NCBI GenBank assembly: GCA_964483045.1
Contig: CAYZZK010000006.1
Location: 1 to 19,405, forward strand
Length of the DNA stretch: 19,405 nucleotides
From: JBBTYG01 sp964483045
Lineage (GTDB): Bacteria; Patescibacteriota; Minisyncoccia; UBA6257; 2-01-FULL-56-20
Direction of reading: 5' to 3'
Position 1 is the stretch's first letter. Every line of letters begins with the position of its first letter. This document shows, one piece after another, positions 1-6,766 of the stretch. The notes below the pieces were generated by a model that ran no database searches, was not told the origin of the DNA, and saw nothing but the letters and a program-made list of their open reading frames with translations. A program made the translations under genes and the position numbers.

Positions 1-158
1 CCGCCTACTACGCCCCGCCGGGGACGTCGGTCACTCTCACCGCAACCCGATTGGGCGGCTCCACCTTTACGGGGTGGTCGGGAGCCTGCAGTGGCGCGGG
101 CACCTGTACTCTTACTATGAGCAGCGACCGCACGGTTACTGCGACTTTCAATCGTTGA
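1..158 (+). CDS. C-terminal end of a surface protein with InlB-type repeat (5' partial)
   Basis: An open frame enters from the left edge (first complete codon at position 3) and ends at TGA 156-158. The 51 visible residues include GTSVTLTA, then FTGWSGACSGAGTCTLTM, then TVTATF. This is the pattern of the divergent InlB B-repeat/bacterial repeat domain, which occurs in tandem in large secreted or cell-surface proteins. The two cysteines in the GAC..GTC part are usual for the family. The protein probably ends with this domain, because only one residue follows the TATF strand. No start, signal peptide or other domains can be seen, so the role of the whole protein is unknown. It has no clear terminator before ligA. 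Confidence 0.7.
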   Translation, partial: AYYAPPGTSVTLTATRLGGSTFTGWSGACSGAGTCTLTMSSDRTVTATFNR

Positions 159-224
159 CGCCGGAGGTGTCTTACTTTGATTCGGAAAAGATTTTTTCCC
201 ATGCGGAGCCGGCAGAAATTGAGT

Positions 225-230
225 TATAAT
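225..230 (+). promoter_or_regulatory. -10 box for ligA, near-leaderless arrangement
   Basis: A perfect TATAAT lies 6 nt before the GTG start of ligA. A start of transcription about 7 nt after the -10 box would fall on or next to the start codon, so the mRNA would be leaderless or nearly so. No good -35 box is visible at 16-18 nt. Confidence 0.5.
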
Positions 231-236
231 GAGGGC

Positions 237-2264
237 GTGAACAGGAAGTCCGCACAAGAGCGCATACGGCACTTGAGAGAGGTTATCAACCATCACCGGT
301 ATCTTTATCATGTCTTGGACCTACAGGAAATTTCCGACGAAGCTCTCGATTCCTTAAAAAAAGAGCTGTTCGATCTCGAAGGGCAGTTCCCCGATCTCGT
401 AACGCCCGATTCTCCCACGCAGCGCGTGGGCGGAGAGCCGCTTAAGGAATTCAAGAAGGTGGTTCACGCGACCCGCATGAACTCGCTGAATGACGCCTTT
501 TCCAAGGAAGATATGGTTGCCTGGATTTCGCGCCTAACGAATTTCCTTGGCGGAGAGAGGGCAGCCGAATTTTATTGCGACCTCAAGATGGACGGATTGG
601 CGGTTGAGCTCGTATATCGGGGCGGGATTCTCATGCAGGGTTCGACTCGGGGTGACGGTTTGGTCGGAGAAGACATTACGCAGAATATCAAAACCATCGA
701 AGCGATCCCGCTCGTGCTCGAGTCGAAAAAAGAACGCCCCGAAGAGCTCATCGTTCGGGGCGAAGTATTTCTCACGAAAAAGGAATTTGATCTCATCAAT
801 CGCGAGCAAAAAAAGAGGGGGGAGAAAATATATGCCAATCCGAGGAACGTCGCCGCGGGCTCTCTCCGACAACTAAACCCCAAGATCACCGCGAGTCGGA
901 AACTTAATTTCTACGCCTATGCCGTTGCGGGCAGCGGAAAAGAACATGTGCGCATGTATCCGACGCGCGAGAGCGAGTATGCGGCACTGAATGCGCTGGG
1001 CATTCGGACTAACCCGGAGGGAAAAGTCGTGCATTCGCTCGACGAAGTTTTTAAATTCCAAGAAAAGTGGGTGAAGCAGCGCGAAAAGCTGGCGTATGAA
1101 ATTGACGGCATCGTGGTGTCCATAAACGACAATCGGATGTACGTAGCGGCCGGGATTATCGGCAAGGCGCCTCGCGCGGGAGTCGCGTACAAGTTTTCTC
1201 CGCGCGAAGCGACGACGGTTGTGGAGGATATTACGGTGCAAGTGGGGCGGACGGGCGCCTTAACTCCCGTAGCCGTCATGCGGCCGGTCGGCGTGGGCGG
1301 GGTCATGATCACGCATGCTTCGCTTCATAATGCCGATGAGATTGAACGGCTTGAGCTCAAGATCGGGGACACTGTCATTGTGAGCCGGGCGGGGGATGTG
1401 ATACCGCAAGTCACCAAAGTTTTGAAAGAACTTCGCACAGGCGCGGAGAAAGAGTTTACGATGCCCAAGCGCTGCCCCGTTTGCGGCCATTCGACCATTC
1501 GCCAGGCGCTCTCCGAGGAAGCGAGGAAAGGCGCAGCGACCGTGTGCCCCAATCGCCGCTGCCCTGCAAAAAATCTCCGCGCTATAGCTCACGCCGTGAA
1601 TGCATTTGAGATATATACGATCGGCCCCAAAATCATCGCGCGTTTCAAGGACGAGGGATTGATATCGGATGCGAGCGATATTTTGAAGCTGAAAAAAGAG
1701 GATATTGAATCCTTGGATCGTTTCGGAGAAAAAAGCGCCGAAAACATTGTCCGCTCCATTCAGAATCACAAGCGAATATCGCTTTCCAAATTCATCTATG
1801 CGCTCGGGATTCCCCACGTGGGCGAAGAGACGGCGATAGATTTGGCAACTCACTTCGGCAGTTTGGAGAAGATTATGCGCGCGTCTATAGAGGAGATCGA
1901 CACGATTCCGAATATCGGCGGAGCTGTCGCAAGAAGCATCTCGGAATATTTTGCGGATTCGCATAATCGGGAGTATGTGGAGCGCCTGCTTTCTGCGGGA
2001 GCGGAAATTATTCATGAGAAACCAAAGAAAACCTCGGGGCCGCTGCAGGGAAAGAAAGTGGTCGTCACTGGCACTTTGGAATCCCTCTCCCGCGAGGAAG
2101 CCAAGGAGGCCGTCCGCGCAGCCGGCGGAGATTGGGTGGTATCCGTCTCAAAGAATACCGACTATGTCGTGGTCGGTGCTGAGCCGGGATCCAAGTTCGA
2201 AAAAGCTAAAAAATTGGGAGTTAAAATACTGGACGAAAAAGACTTTTTGGAACTTTTAAAATAA
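237..2264 (+). CDS. ligA: NAD-dependent DNA ligase LigA
   Basis: It seals 5'-phosphate/3'-OH nicks in duplex DNA using NAD+, in replication and repair. From the GTG start the product has 675 residues (E. coli LigA has 671). Visible in order: an adenylation domain with the KxDG motif in CDLKMDG and catalytic Lys117; an OB-fold; a four-Cys zinc finger (C413, C416, C437, C442); helix-hairpin-helix repeats (about 450-580, including LDRFGEKSAENI and IPNIGGAVARSI); and a C-terminal BRCT domain (about 595-675, GKKVVVTGTL). The frame is open further up to ATG 177, but the extra 20 residues do not fit the family and the TATAAT at 225-230 would lie inside them. I therefore prefer GTG 237. After the zinc finger the usual AM(N/D)I(D/E)GLG stretch reads NAFEIYTIGPKII, a variation. 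The identification is secure. Confidence 0.97.
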   Translation: MNRKSAQERIRHLREVINHHRYLYHVLDLQEISDEALDSLKKELFDLEGQFPDLVTPDSPTQRVGGEPLKEFKKVVHATRMNSLNDAFSKEDMVAWISRLTNFLGGERAAEFYCDLKMDGLAVELVYRGGILMQGSTRGDGLVGEDITQNIKTIEAIPLVLESKKERPEELIVRGEVFLTKKEFDLINREQKKRGEKIYANPRNVAAGSLRQLNPKITASRKLNFYAYAVAGSGKEHVRMYPTRESEYAALNALGIRTNPEGKVVHSLDEVFKFQEKWVKQREKLAYEIDGIVVSINDNRMYVAAGIIGKAPRAGVAYKFSPREATTVVEDITVQVGRTGALTPVAVMRPVGVGGVMITHASLHNADEIERLELKIGDTVIVSRAGDVIPQVTKVLKELRTGAEKEFTMPKRCPVCGHSTIRQALSEEARKGAATVCPNRRCPAKNLRAIAHAVNAFEIYTIGPKIIARFKDEGLISDASDILKLKKEDIESLDRFGEKSAENIVRSIQNHKRISLSKFIYALGIPHVGEETAIDLATHFGSLEKIMRASIEEIDTIPNIGGAVARSISEYFADSHNREYVERLLSAGAEIIHEKPKKTSGPLQGKKVVVTGTLESLSREEAKEAVRAAGGDWVVSVSKNTDYVVVGAEPGSKFEKAKKLGVKILDEKDFLELLK

Positions 2265-2276
2265 AAAAGGGTGCGG

Positions 2277-2282
2277 TATACT
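2277..2282 (+). promoter_or_regulatory. -10 box for tRNA-Asp
   Basis: TATACT lies 12 nt before the first base of tRNA-Asp, in the short gap after ligA. The -35 region is A/T-rich without a clear hexamer. Confidence 0.45.
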
Positions 2283-2294
2283 CAATTCGCATTT

Positions 2295-2369
2295 GCGGTG
2301 GTAGCTTAGCTGGTCCAAAGCGCTGCCCTGTCACGGCAGAGATCGTGGGTTCAAATCCCATCCACCGCG
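2295..2369 (+). tRNA. tRNA-Asp (anticodon GTC)
   Basis: The cloverleaf can be drawn by eye. The acceptor arm is GCGGTGG (2295-2301) with CCACCGC (2362-2368). The anticodon stem is CTGCC/GGCAG (2323-2327/2335-2339) around the 7-nt loop CTGTCAC, giving anticodon GTC at 2330-2332. The T-loop is TTCAAAT. The discriminator is G2369, as expected for tRNA-Asp. The 3' CCA is not encoded (CAA follows). The 3' part is repeated imperfectly at 3066-3088. Confidence 0.95.
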
Positions 2370-2370
2370 C
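2349..2370 (+). repeat. Left att-like copy: 3' end of tRNA-Asp
   Basis: The T-arm-to-discriminator segment of tRNA-Asp, GTTCAA then CCCATCCACCGCGC, recurs at 3066-3088 with only a 2-for-3 base change after GTTCAA. The two copies bracket the Nudix islet. Integration at a tRNA 3' end with partial duplication of that end is a known outcome of site-specific recombination. No integrase is present, so this reading is inference. Confidence 0.45.
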
Positions 2371-2397
2371 AAATAACCGCATCTCGGTTCAAAATGA

Positions 2398-2403
2398 TAT
2401 AAT
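2398..2403 (+). promoter_or_regulatory. -10 box for the Nudix gene
   Basis: TATAAT lies 7 nt upstream of ATG 2411, the same near-leaderless layout as ligA. No -35 hexamer at normal spacing is recognisable. Confidence 0.45.
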
Positions 2404-2410
2404 CACTTAT

Positions 2411-2839
2411 ATGAGTGAGAAAGATTTGTATTTCGTAGCAGTTAAAGTTTTTCTAGAAGACAATGGGAAGTTGTTTATTTTTCAGGATGGTTTCGGAGAC
2501 TGGGATTTACCCGGCGGGAGAATCAAGAAAGACGAATTTGGCGTTCCTTTGGAGCAAGTTGTTCGACGTAAAATGTCTGAAGAATTGGGTGATGGTGTTA
2601 AATACAAATTAGGGAAACCCGTTGTTCACTTGCGGCATGAAAGAGTAGAAAACGCTCCTGGAAATCCTACGGTGAGAATATTTGCTGTTGGCTATAAAGC
2701 AGAATACGAAGGGGGAGAAATCAAACTACCCAGTCACCACAAACAAATGCTTTGGGTAGATATGAATAATTTCAAGCCAGAGGATTACTTCACAGGAGGT
2801 TGGCTCAATGGGGTTAAGGAATATCTGGAATTACGATAG
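2411..2839 (+). CDS. Nudix hydrolase-like protein
   Basis: The product has 142 residues. The start at ATG 2411 is chosen because the longer frame from 2345 begins inside tRNA-Asp, while TATAAT at 2398-2403 points to 2411. A Nudix core is visible: FGDWDLPGGRIKKDE, followed by RRKMSEELG, which supplies the paired metal-binding glutamates. The spacing between the first Glu and the RxxxxEE part is about three residues longer than the canonical Nudix box, and the Glu after Arg is Lys. Nudix enzymes split nucleoside diphosphates linked to another group; the substrate cannot be told from sequence. The gene is the only cargo between tRNA-Asp and an imperfect copy of the tRNA 3' end, which suggests acquisition. 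Its codon use is more A/T-rich than that of ligA. Confidence 0.8.
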   Translation: MSEKDLYFVAVKVFLEDNGKLFIFQDGFGDWDLPGGRIKKDEFGVPLEQVVRRKMSEELGDGVKYKLGKPVVHLRHERVENAPGNPTVRIFAVGYKAEYEGGEIKLPSHHKQMLWVDMNNFKPEDYFTGGWLNGVKEYLELR

Positions 2840-2862
2840 TGCTTTCTTGTTCTCGTATCTTA

Positions 2863-2934
2863 GTTCCAACAGCGTCCAGTACGTTGCGCCAAAAGTAAAA
2901 CTGCCCACGAGGGGCGGTTTTTCTTTTGCTGTTG
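2863..2934 (+). repeat. Structured dispersed repeat, copy A
   Basis: This 72-nt element starts 23 nt after the Nudix stop codon. An outer stem pairs CAACAGC (2867-2873) with GCTGTTG (2928-2934). A terminator-like hairpin CTGCCC/GGGCGG (2901-2906/2912-2917) followed by TTTTTCTTTT lies inside. The element aligns with copies at 5376-5446 and 6547-6593. The inner hairpin changes in a compensatory way between copies A and B, so it is probably selected as RNA structure. It may serve as the Nudix terminator. Confidence 0.6.
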
Positions 2935-2962
2935 ACGGTGGGATTTGAACAGCGGAGGGGGT

Positions 2963-3062
2963 CGGGGAACCCTGCCTGCCGGCAGGCAGGCGCGCTCGGT
3001 TCCCCGTGTCGGAAGTTATTCGGAACCGAGGGTTCCGAAAGAGCTCCGCTGACCGGCGGAGC
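2963..3062 (+). repeat. Cluster of perfect palindromes/hairpins, including a CPR-type 20-mer
   Basis: The 343-nt gap after the Nudix gene holds four nested or consecutive inverted repeats. CGGGGAACC (2963-2971) pairs with GGTTCCCCG (2999-3007). Inside it is the perfect 20-nt palindrome CCTGCCTGCCGGCAGGCAGG (2971-2990). Then come TCGGAACC/GGTTCCGA (3020-3027/3031-3038) and GCTCCGC/GCGGAGC (3043-3049/3056-3062). The 20-mer is a repeat I know from many CPR genomes, where it often appears in spurious translations as ACRQAG. Its function is unknown. Confidence 0.75.
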
Positions 3063-3065
3063 AAC

Positions 3066-3088
3066 GTTCAACTACCCATCCACCGCGC
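3066..3088 (+). repeat. Right att-like copy of the tRNA-Asp 3' end
   Basis: GTTCAACTACCCATCCACCGCGC matches the 3' end of tRNA-Asp at 2349-2370, with 14 identical bases at the right end and GTTCAA at the left. No other tRNA part precedes it, so this is a remnant and not a tRNA gene. A further 12-nt match to the T-arm, in inverted orientation, lies at 2939-2950 (TGGGATTTGAAC). Confidence 0.5.
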
Positions 3089-3166
3089 GTTAGAAAATCT
3101 TCCCCGACCTTGTGTCGGGTTAGATGTCTTAAGCCTGGACGATACCTTGTCATGCGATAGAAATGT

Positions 3167-3172
3167 TATAAT
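3167..3172 (+). promoter_or_regulatory. -10 box for the surface protein gene
   Basis: TATAAT lies 10 nt before ATG 3183. TTGTCA at 3147-3152 could be the -35 box, but the 14-nt spacer is short. Confidence 0.45.
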
Positions 3173-3182
3173 AAATGAAACA

Positions 3183-5267
3183 ATGAGAAAGTTCGCCAGC
3201 GTGTTATCCGTAATGGTTTTTATTCCGTCTCTCGTATTTGCCCAAAGCGCGGGGATTCATAATGCTACCTCAAATACTCAGAGTATTGATCAAACTCTTT
3301 CAAACGCCGACCTCCAAAAACTGGTTCAGGATCTCTTGAAGCAACTGCAGGCATTACAACAGCAGGTGGCAGCGCTCCGGGGGGAGCTTGGCCAAGGTCA
3401 GACAACCTCAACAGCTCCCGCGCTCGATACCTACGTGGTAGTGTCCGAAGCAATTCCTCCAGAGCTCACCCGCTCTTTGTCTCGCGGATTTTCCGGAGAT
3501 GATGTGCGCAAACTGCAGGAGTTCTTGGCAAAAGACAAAAATATCTATCCGGACGGCTTAATCACCGGCTACTTTGGGCCATTGACTGAAGCTGCAGTCA
3601 AAAAATGGCAGGAGAAGCATGACATTGAATCAGTGGGGGCTGTTGGGCCCAAAACCATTGCGAAGTTTCGCGAACTAGGCGGGGGCAGAGTGCAGGAATT
3701 GATCCAGGAGGGGGCGGGGCAATCCGGCGTGATTCCGCCAGGTCTTCTTGTTGCGCCAGGGATTCAAACGAAAATCGCAACGACTACAGGAGATTTTATT
3801 TATTCAACTTCTACTGTATCTACAACTACTATACCTATAGTTTCGACAACCTCTACAGTTGCAACTACAACCCAACCAACGTCGACTCCGCCGGCATCGC
3901 CCAGTGGAAGTGGCGGTTCGTCTCCACCACCTCCAACTCTATCGCCTTCCCCGTCGACTGCCACAACAACTGTAACCAGTACTACTGACACAGCGTCACC
4001 TTCCATACCCACCGGCTTGAGTGCATCCGCTGTTTCAACCAGCCAAATAAATCTTACATGGCTTGTCTCTACAGATAATATCGCAGTAGTTGGATATAAA
4101 GTTTATCGTAGTGGGACATTTTTAATCAATGTTGTAGCCACGAGCACGACTAATGCGCCAACTTATTATTCCGACTCCAGTCTTTTGCCGAGCGTCGCCT
4201 ATGTCTATACTGTTGCTGCCTATGATGCGGCGGGAAATGCTTCGGCACAGTCAAGCCAGGTATCTGCTACAACCCAAGCAGTTATACCTCCGGTGCCACC
4301 TTCACCATCACACGCCTGCGGAAATCCAATCAATGTTCCTGCTGATACGGCCTCTATACAATCTGCGCTGAATGCCGCATGTTCCGGAGATACTGTTTAT
4401 GTTGCCGCAGGGACGTATGACGAAAATGTTGTCGTTCCGAAAGAGAATCTTACTTTGAAGGGCGCTCCTGGAACATCGCCGGAAAACGTTATTGTTGAAG
4501 CGCCAAATTCTACAGGATATGTAATATCAACGGGGGAAACAGATTATTTTACAGTTGAGGGATTAACATTGCAGGGTGGTCTTAATCAGGGGAACAATTC
4601 TTACGGAGGGTCTGGCCTTTTTGCGAATAGTAATAGCGCTAGCAAGCACCTAGATATTACGGCACGAAACCTTATTATAAAAAATAATACAAACGGAATT
4701 CAGATTAAAAATTTTAATTCAGGTTCTATTACTATAGAAAAAAATCTGATTATGAATAATACCCTCGTGGGTGTTAATTTGGGCCACAACGGTTCGTTGG
4801 CGATATTAAACGTGCTAAGCAATACGATAGCGAATAATACAGGTGTTTATGGTGCCTATTACGATGGCGGAGCAATTGTTGGCGATAGGCGTGTCTTCCG
4901 GAATAATATTTTTGCGAATAATAGTGCCGGAATTACCTCGGCAGGTGGAAATACTTGGATAACCGATCTTTCTAATCCAGACGTAATAACCATTCTTTAT
5001 AACGATTTCTGGAATAATACCAGCGGAAACTATGTAAACTCGACGACCGGTGGGTCTTTCACGCCATCTCCCGCTACAGGAGAACTGGAAGTCGACCCAC
5101 AATTTGTGAGCCCTACTGACTATCATCTTCAAGCAACCTCGCCCGCAAAAGACATGGGAGTTTATCCCTCTACCGGGACGCCAGCGTCTTCGGTGGATGT
5201 GTCTTTGATGTTGGCCAACATTTTAGAACATTTACGATCCTTGATGCTGATGCTCCAAAAATTTTAG
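3183..5267 (+). CDS. Secreted peptidoglycan-binding / Fn3 / parallel beta-helix surface protein
   Basis: The product has 694 residues from ATG 3183. This start is chosen because it opens a clear signal peptide (MRKFASVLSVMVFIPSLVFA); the frame is open to 3006, but that part runs through the palindromes and has no signal. Order of parts: signal peptide (1-20); a short coiled coil (about 45-72, LQKLVQDLLKQLQALQQQV); a PG_binding_1 domain (about 92-165, FSGDDVRKLQEFL and ITGYFGPLTEAAVKKWQ); a Thr/Ser/Pro-rich linker (about 190-270); a fibronectin type III domain (about 275-365); and a right-handed beta-helix (about 380-665, starting INVPADTASIQSALNAA, with many N-rich turns). It ends soon after a SPAKDMG motif. 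It is probably anchored to the cell wall and displays a beta-helix outward, as carbohydrate-binding or carbohydrate-cleaving proteins do. No catalytic residues can be assigned. A terminator follows at 5285. Confidence 0.85.
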   Translation: MRKFASVLSVMVFIPSLVFAQSAGIHNATSNTQSIDQTLSNADLQKLVQDLLKQLQALQQQVAALRGELGQGQTTSTAPALDTYVVVSEAIPPELTRSLSRGFSGDDVRKLQEFLAKDKNIYPDGLITGYFGPLTEAAVKKWQEKHDIESVGAVGPKTIAKFRELGGGRVQELIQEGAGQSGVIPPGLLVAPGIQTKIATTTGDFIYSTSTVSTTTIPIVSTTSTVATTTQPTSTPPASPSGSGGSSPPPPTLSPSPSTATTTVTSTTDTASPSIPTGLSASAVSTSQINLTWLVSTDNIAVVGYKVYRSGTFLINVVATSTTNAPTYYSDSSLLPSVAYVYTVAAYDAAGNASAQSSQVSATTQAVIPPVPPSPSHACGNPINVPADTASIQSALNAACSGDTVYVAAGTYDENVVVPKENLTLKGAPGTSPENVIVEAPNSTGYVISTGETDYFTVEGLTLQGGLNQGNNSYGGSGLFANSNSASKHLDITARNLIIKNNTNGIQIKNFNSGSITIEKNLIMNNTLVGVNLGHNGSLAILNVLSNTIANNTGVYGAYYDGGAIVGDRRVFRNNIFANNSAGITSAGGNTWITDLSNPDVITILYNDFWNNTSGNYVNSTTGGSFTPSPATGELEVDPQFVSPTDYHLQATSPAKDMGVYPSTGTPASSVDVSLMLANILEHLRSLMLMLQKF

Positions 5268-5284
5268 GAACGGTTTTTAGTATT

Positions 5285-5320
5285 GCCCGCTACTTCTCGA
5301 AGGAGTAGTAAGGCTTTTTG
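5285..5320 (+). terminator. Intrinsic terminator after the surface protein gene
   Basis: CTACTTC (5290-5296) pairs with GGAGTAG (5302-5308), with an outer GCC/GGC, followed by CTTTTTG. It starts 18 nt after the stop codon. Confidence 0.75.
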
Positions 5321-5375
5321 ATTTTTGTTTTCAGTTCCGCTATGAAAACATGACCAATTATGTCCCCTTATCGCA

Positions 5376-5446
5376 GTTCCAATAGCGTCCACGAGGACGC
5401 GCCAAGAGAAAAACTGCTCCTCGTAGCGGTTTTTCTTTTGCTGTTG
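5376..5446 (+). repeat. Structured dispersed repeat, copy B
   Basis: This copy is 71 nt. The outer stem is CAATAGC/GCTGTTG (5380-5386/5440-5446, one G-U pair). A hairpin GCGTCC-ACGA-GGACGC spans 5385-5400. A terminator-like hairpin CTGCT/AGCGG (5414-5418/5425-5429) is followed by TTTTTCTTTT. Compared with copy A, the inner stem shows C-G to T-A exchanges on both sides. Loop bases ACGAGG (5391-5396) and CCTCGT (5419-5424) are complementary, so a loop-loop contact is possible. The stretch 5447-5544 before the next gene holds nothing else I can support. Confidence 0.6.
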
Positions 5447-5544
5447 AACGCGCTACGTTCTCCGAGCCGCCGCGCAGAAATATCCGTAGTTCAGTTCATA
5501 AATGATTCACCGCGGTTCTGGTAAGCTAACCGGTAACAAATATA

Positions 5545-6153
5545 ATGAGAAAAATCATTACTACCACATTTGTGACCCTGGACGGTGTAATGCAGGCCCC
5601 GGGAGGTCCAACCGAAGATACGTCAGGCGGATTTGCATATGGGGGTTGGTCAGCAAACTATTGGGACGAGATGATGGGTGCAGTTATGTCCAAATTTATG
5701 AGTATGCCGTTCGAACTTCTCTTGGGCAGGACGACCTATGACATTTTTGCTGCATATTGGCCGCACGCAACAACCGGCCTCGAAGTGGCGAAGCCATTCA
5801 ACGGCACAAGAAAGTACGTTGTCTCGCATACCCCAAGAGACCTTCGGTGGCAAAACTCTGCGCTCATTACTAATGATGTGGTGCCACAAATAAAAAATCT
5901 AAAGGAGCAGGACGACCCCGATCTGTGGGTGCATGGCAGCGGTAATCTGATTCAGACTTTGCTCAAGCATCACCTTATAGACCGCATGCATGTTTGGACA
6001 TTTCCAGTTACGGTGGGCGCAGGCAAGCGACTTTTCGGCGAAGGAACTCAAGCCGAAGGACTCAAACTCGTTGATTCCAAAATCTCCACGACCGGTGTCA
6101 TTATTGCTACCTATGAGCCAGCCGGTGAGCTTAAGACTGGCTCGTTGGCATAG
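5545..6153 (+). CDS. RibD C-terminal / dihydrofolate reductase-like family protein
   Basis: The product has 202 residues. It begins MRKIITTTFVTLDGVMQAPGG, the standard N-terminus of the YwjB/YyaP-type members of the RibD_C family, followed by LLGRTTYDIFAAYWP, VVSHT, DLWVHGSGNLIQTLL and a C-terminal GVIIATYEP strand. The fold is that of dihydrofolate reductase and binds NADPH. The physiological substrate of this stand-alone branch is mostly unknown; neither folate nor riboflavin reduction is shown. Start ATG 5545 fits the family exactly, but TATAAT overlaps it (5541-5546), so that box cannot be its own promoter, and none is clear upstream. Genes of this type are common in ordinary bacteria, so acquisition is plausible. 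A hairpin terminator follows at 6211. Confidence 0.88.
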   Translation: MRKIITTTFVTLDGVMQAPGGPTEDTSGGFAYGGWSANYWDEMMGAVMSKFMSMPFELLLGRTTYDIFAAYWPHATTGLEVAKPFNGTRKYVVSHTPRDLRWQNSALITNDVVPQIKNLKEQDDPDLWVHGSGNLIQTLLKHHLIDRMHVWTFPVTVGAGKRLFGEGTQAEGLKLVDSKISTTGVIIATYEPAGELKTGSLA

Positions 6154-6210
6154 TTGAACAGGGCTATTTACGAAGTTCAGGAATTAAAATGCATTCCTTC
6201 CTCATTGGGA

Positions 6211-6236
6211 ACATCTTGCTCTGAGATGTGCTTTTT
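6211..6236 (+). terminator. Intrinsic terminator
   Basis: ACATCT (6211-6216) and AGATGT (6224-6229) form a 6-bp stem with a 7-nt loop, followed by GCTTTTTG. It lies 57 nt after the preceding gene and 14 nt before the next. Confidence 0.55.
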
Positions 6237-6250
6237 GTTAAACTTATATT

Positions 6251-6496
6251 ATGAAAACATTTACATGCAAGGAGATAATGAATAATGAAGGCGGGTGCGA
6301 TATGGCATTCAGTGGAGACGATATGATGGATGTAGCGGGACAGTGCGGTAAACATGTTGCGGGCACCACGGATGAGGCTCACAAGCCAATGAGAGATAAG
6401 ATGAATCACACAATGGCATCGGTCCATAGCAAGGAAGAACAAGCAAAATGGTTTGAGTGGTTTAAGGGAGAGTGGGACAAGAAAGCTGAATCTTAG
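6251..6496 (+). CDS. DUF1059-like small protein
   Basis: The product has 81 residues. It begins MKTFTCKEIMNNEGGCDMAFSG, continues with CGKHV and a DEAHKPMRDKM stretch, and ends with KEEQAKWFEWFKGEW. The CK...GGCD...GxxxxExxxxxxxHV layout is that of the DUF1059 family of small soluble proteins. Three cysteines and two central histidines could bind metal. Family function is not established. ATG 6251 follows a TATATT directly; no Shine-Dalgarno is visible. It is an accessory gene between two hairpin elements (terminator at 6211, repeat copy C at 6547). Confidence 0.75.
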   Translation: MKTFTCKEIMNNEGGCDMAFSGDDMMDVAGQCGKHVAGTTDEAHKPMRDKMNHTMASVHSKEEQAKWFEWFKGEWDKKAES

Positions 6497-6546
6497 GTTT
6501 CTGTAAGGTAAGAATGAAATGCGATCCGGAACTCTCTCTTGTTTTG

Positions 6547-6593
6547 GTTCCAGCAGCATCCAGTACGTTGCGCGAACTTTTTTAGCGCTGGAA
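6547..6593 (+). repeat. Structured dispersed repeat, copy C (short form)
   Basis: GTTCCAGCAGCATCCAGTAC followed by GTTGCGC matches the first 27-28 nt of copy A with three differences. It lacks the inner terminator hairpin but closes with its own perfect stem TTCCAGC/GCTGGAA (6548-6554/6587-6593). It starts 50 nt behind the DUF1059-like gene. Together with copies A and B it is always on the same strand and behind a gene. Confidence 0.5.
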
Positions 6594-6715
6594 ATCTTGC
6601 AGGCGATTTTTAAGACCTTCTCTATCCTGCTAAGAAAGATAAAACAGCCGCGCGAAATTTCGGATACGGATCTATTTTATCCACAGTTTTTGTCTTGCGC
6701 GATTTTTGTCTGATG

Positions 6716-6721
6716 TATACT
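6716..6721 (+). promoter_or_regulatory. Possible -10 box ahead of a hairpin and the 56-aa ORF
   Basis: TATACT at 6716-6721 with TTGCGC at 6695-6700 (15-nt spacer). Transcription would start near 6727, exactly where the hairpin 6726-6753 begins. The evidence is weak. Confidence 0.3.
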
Positions 6722-6725
6722 TAGT

Positions 6726-6758
6726 TTCGTGGTCACTTTGAGGCGGCCACGAATTTTT
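6726..6758 (+). terminator. Strong hairpin with T-run
   Basis: TTCGTGGTC (6726-6734) pairs with GGCCACGAA (6745-6753), 9 bp including one G-U, followed by TTTTT. It has the form of an intrinsic terminator. It sits 8 nt before a small ORF and directly at the predicted start of a transcript from 6716-6721, so it could act as a 5' leader element instead. Confidence 0.6.
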
Positions 6759-6766
6759 AAATTAAA

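Noticed and set aside
1260..2015. A 251-codon minus-strand frame inside ligA
   Set aside because: It lies fully within the conserved ligA coding region and has no recognisable motif.
2971..2990. The 20-nt palindrome as a CRISPR repeat or operator
   Set aside because: There is a single copy with no spacer array, and it is a widely dispersed CPR palindrome.
3006..3182. Upstream extension of the surface protein to ATG 3006
   Set aside because: It would translate the hairpin cluster and the tRNA remnant and would bury the signal peptide at residue 60.
5481..5543. A tRNA-like 5' part (TAGTTCAGTT) before the RibD_C gene
   Set aside because: No acceptor, anticodon or T-arm can be paired with it.
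2863..6593. The three structured repeats as integron attC sites behind gene cassettes
   Set aside because: The position behind single genes fits, but the RYYYAAC/GTTRRRY core pair is not present as a matched pair in any copy, and no integron integrase is visible.
6677..6685. Replication origin at the DnaA box
   Set aside because: There is only one box, no dnaA/dnaN neighbours and no A/T-rich repeat unit.
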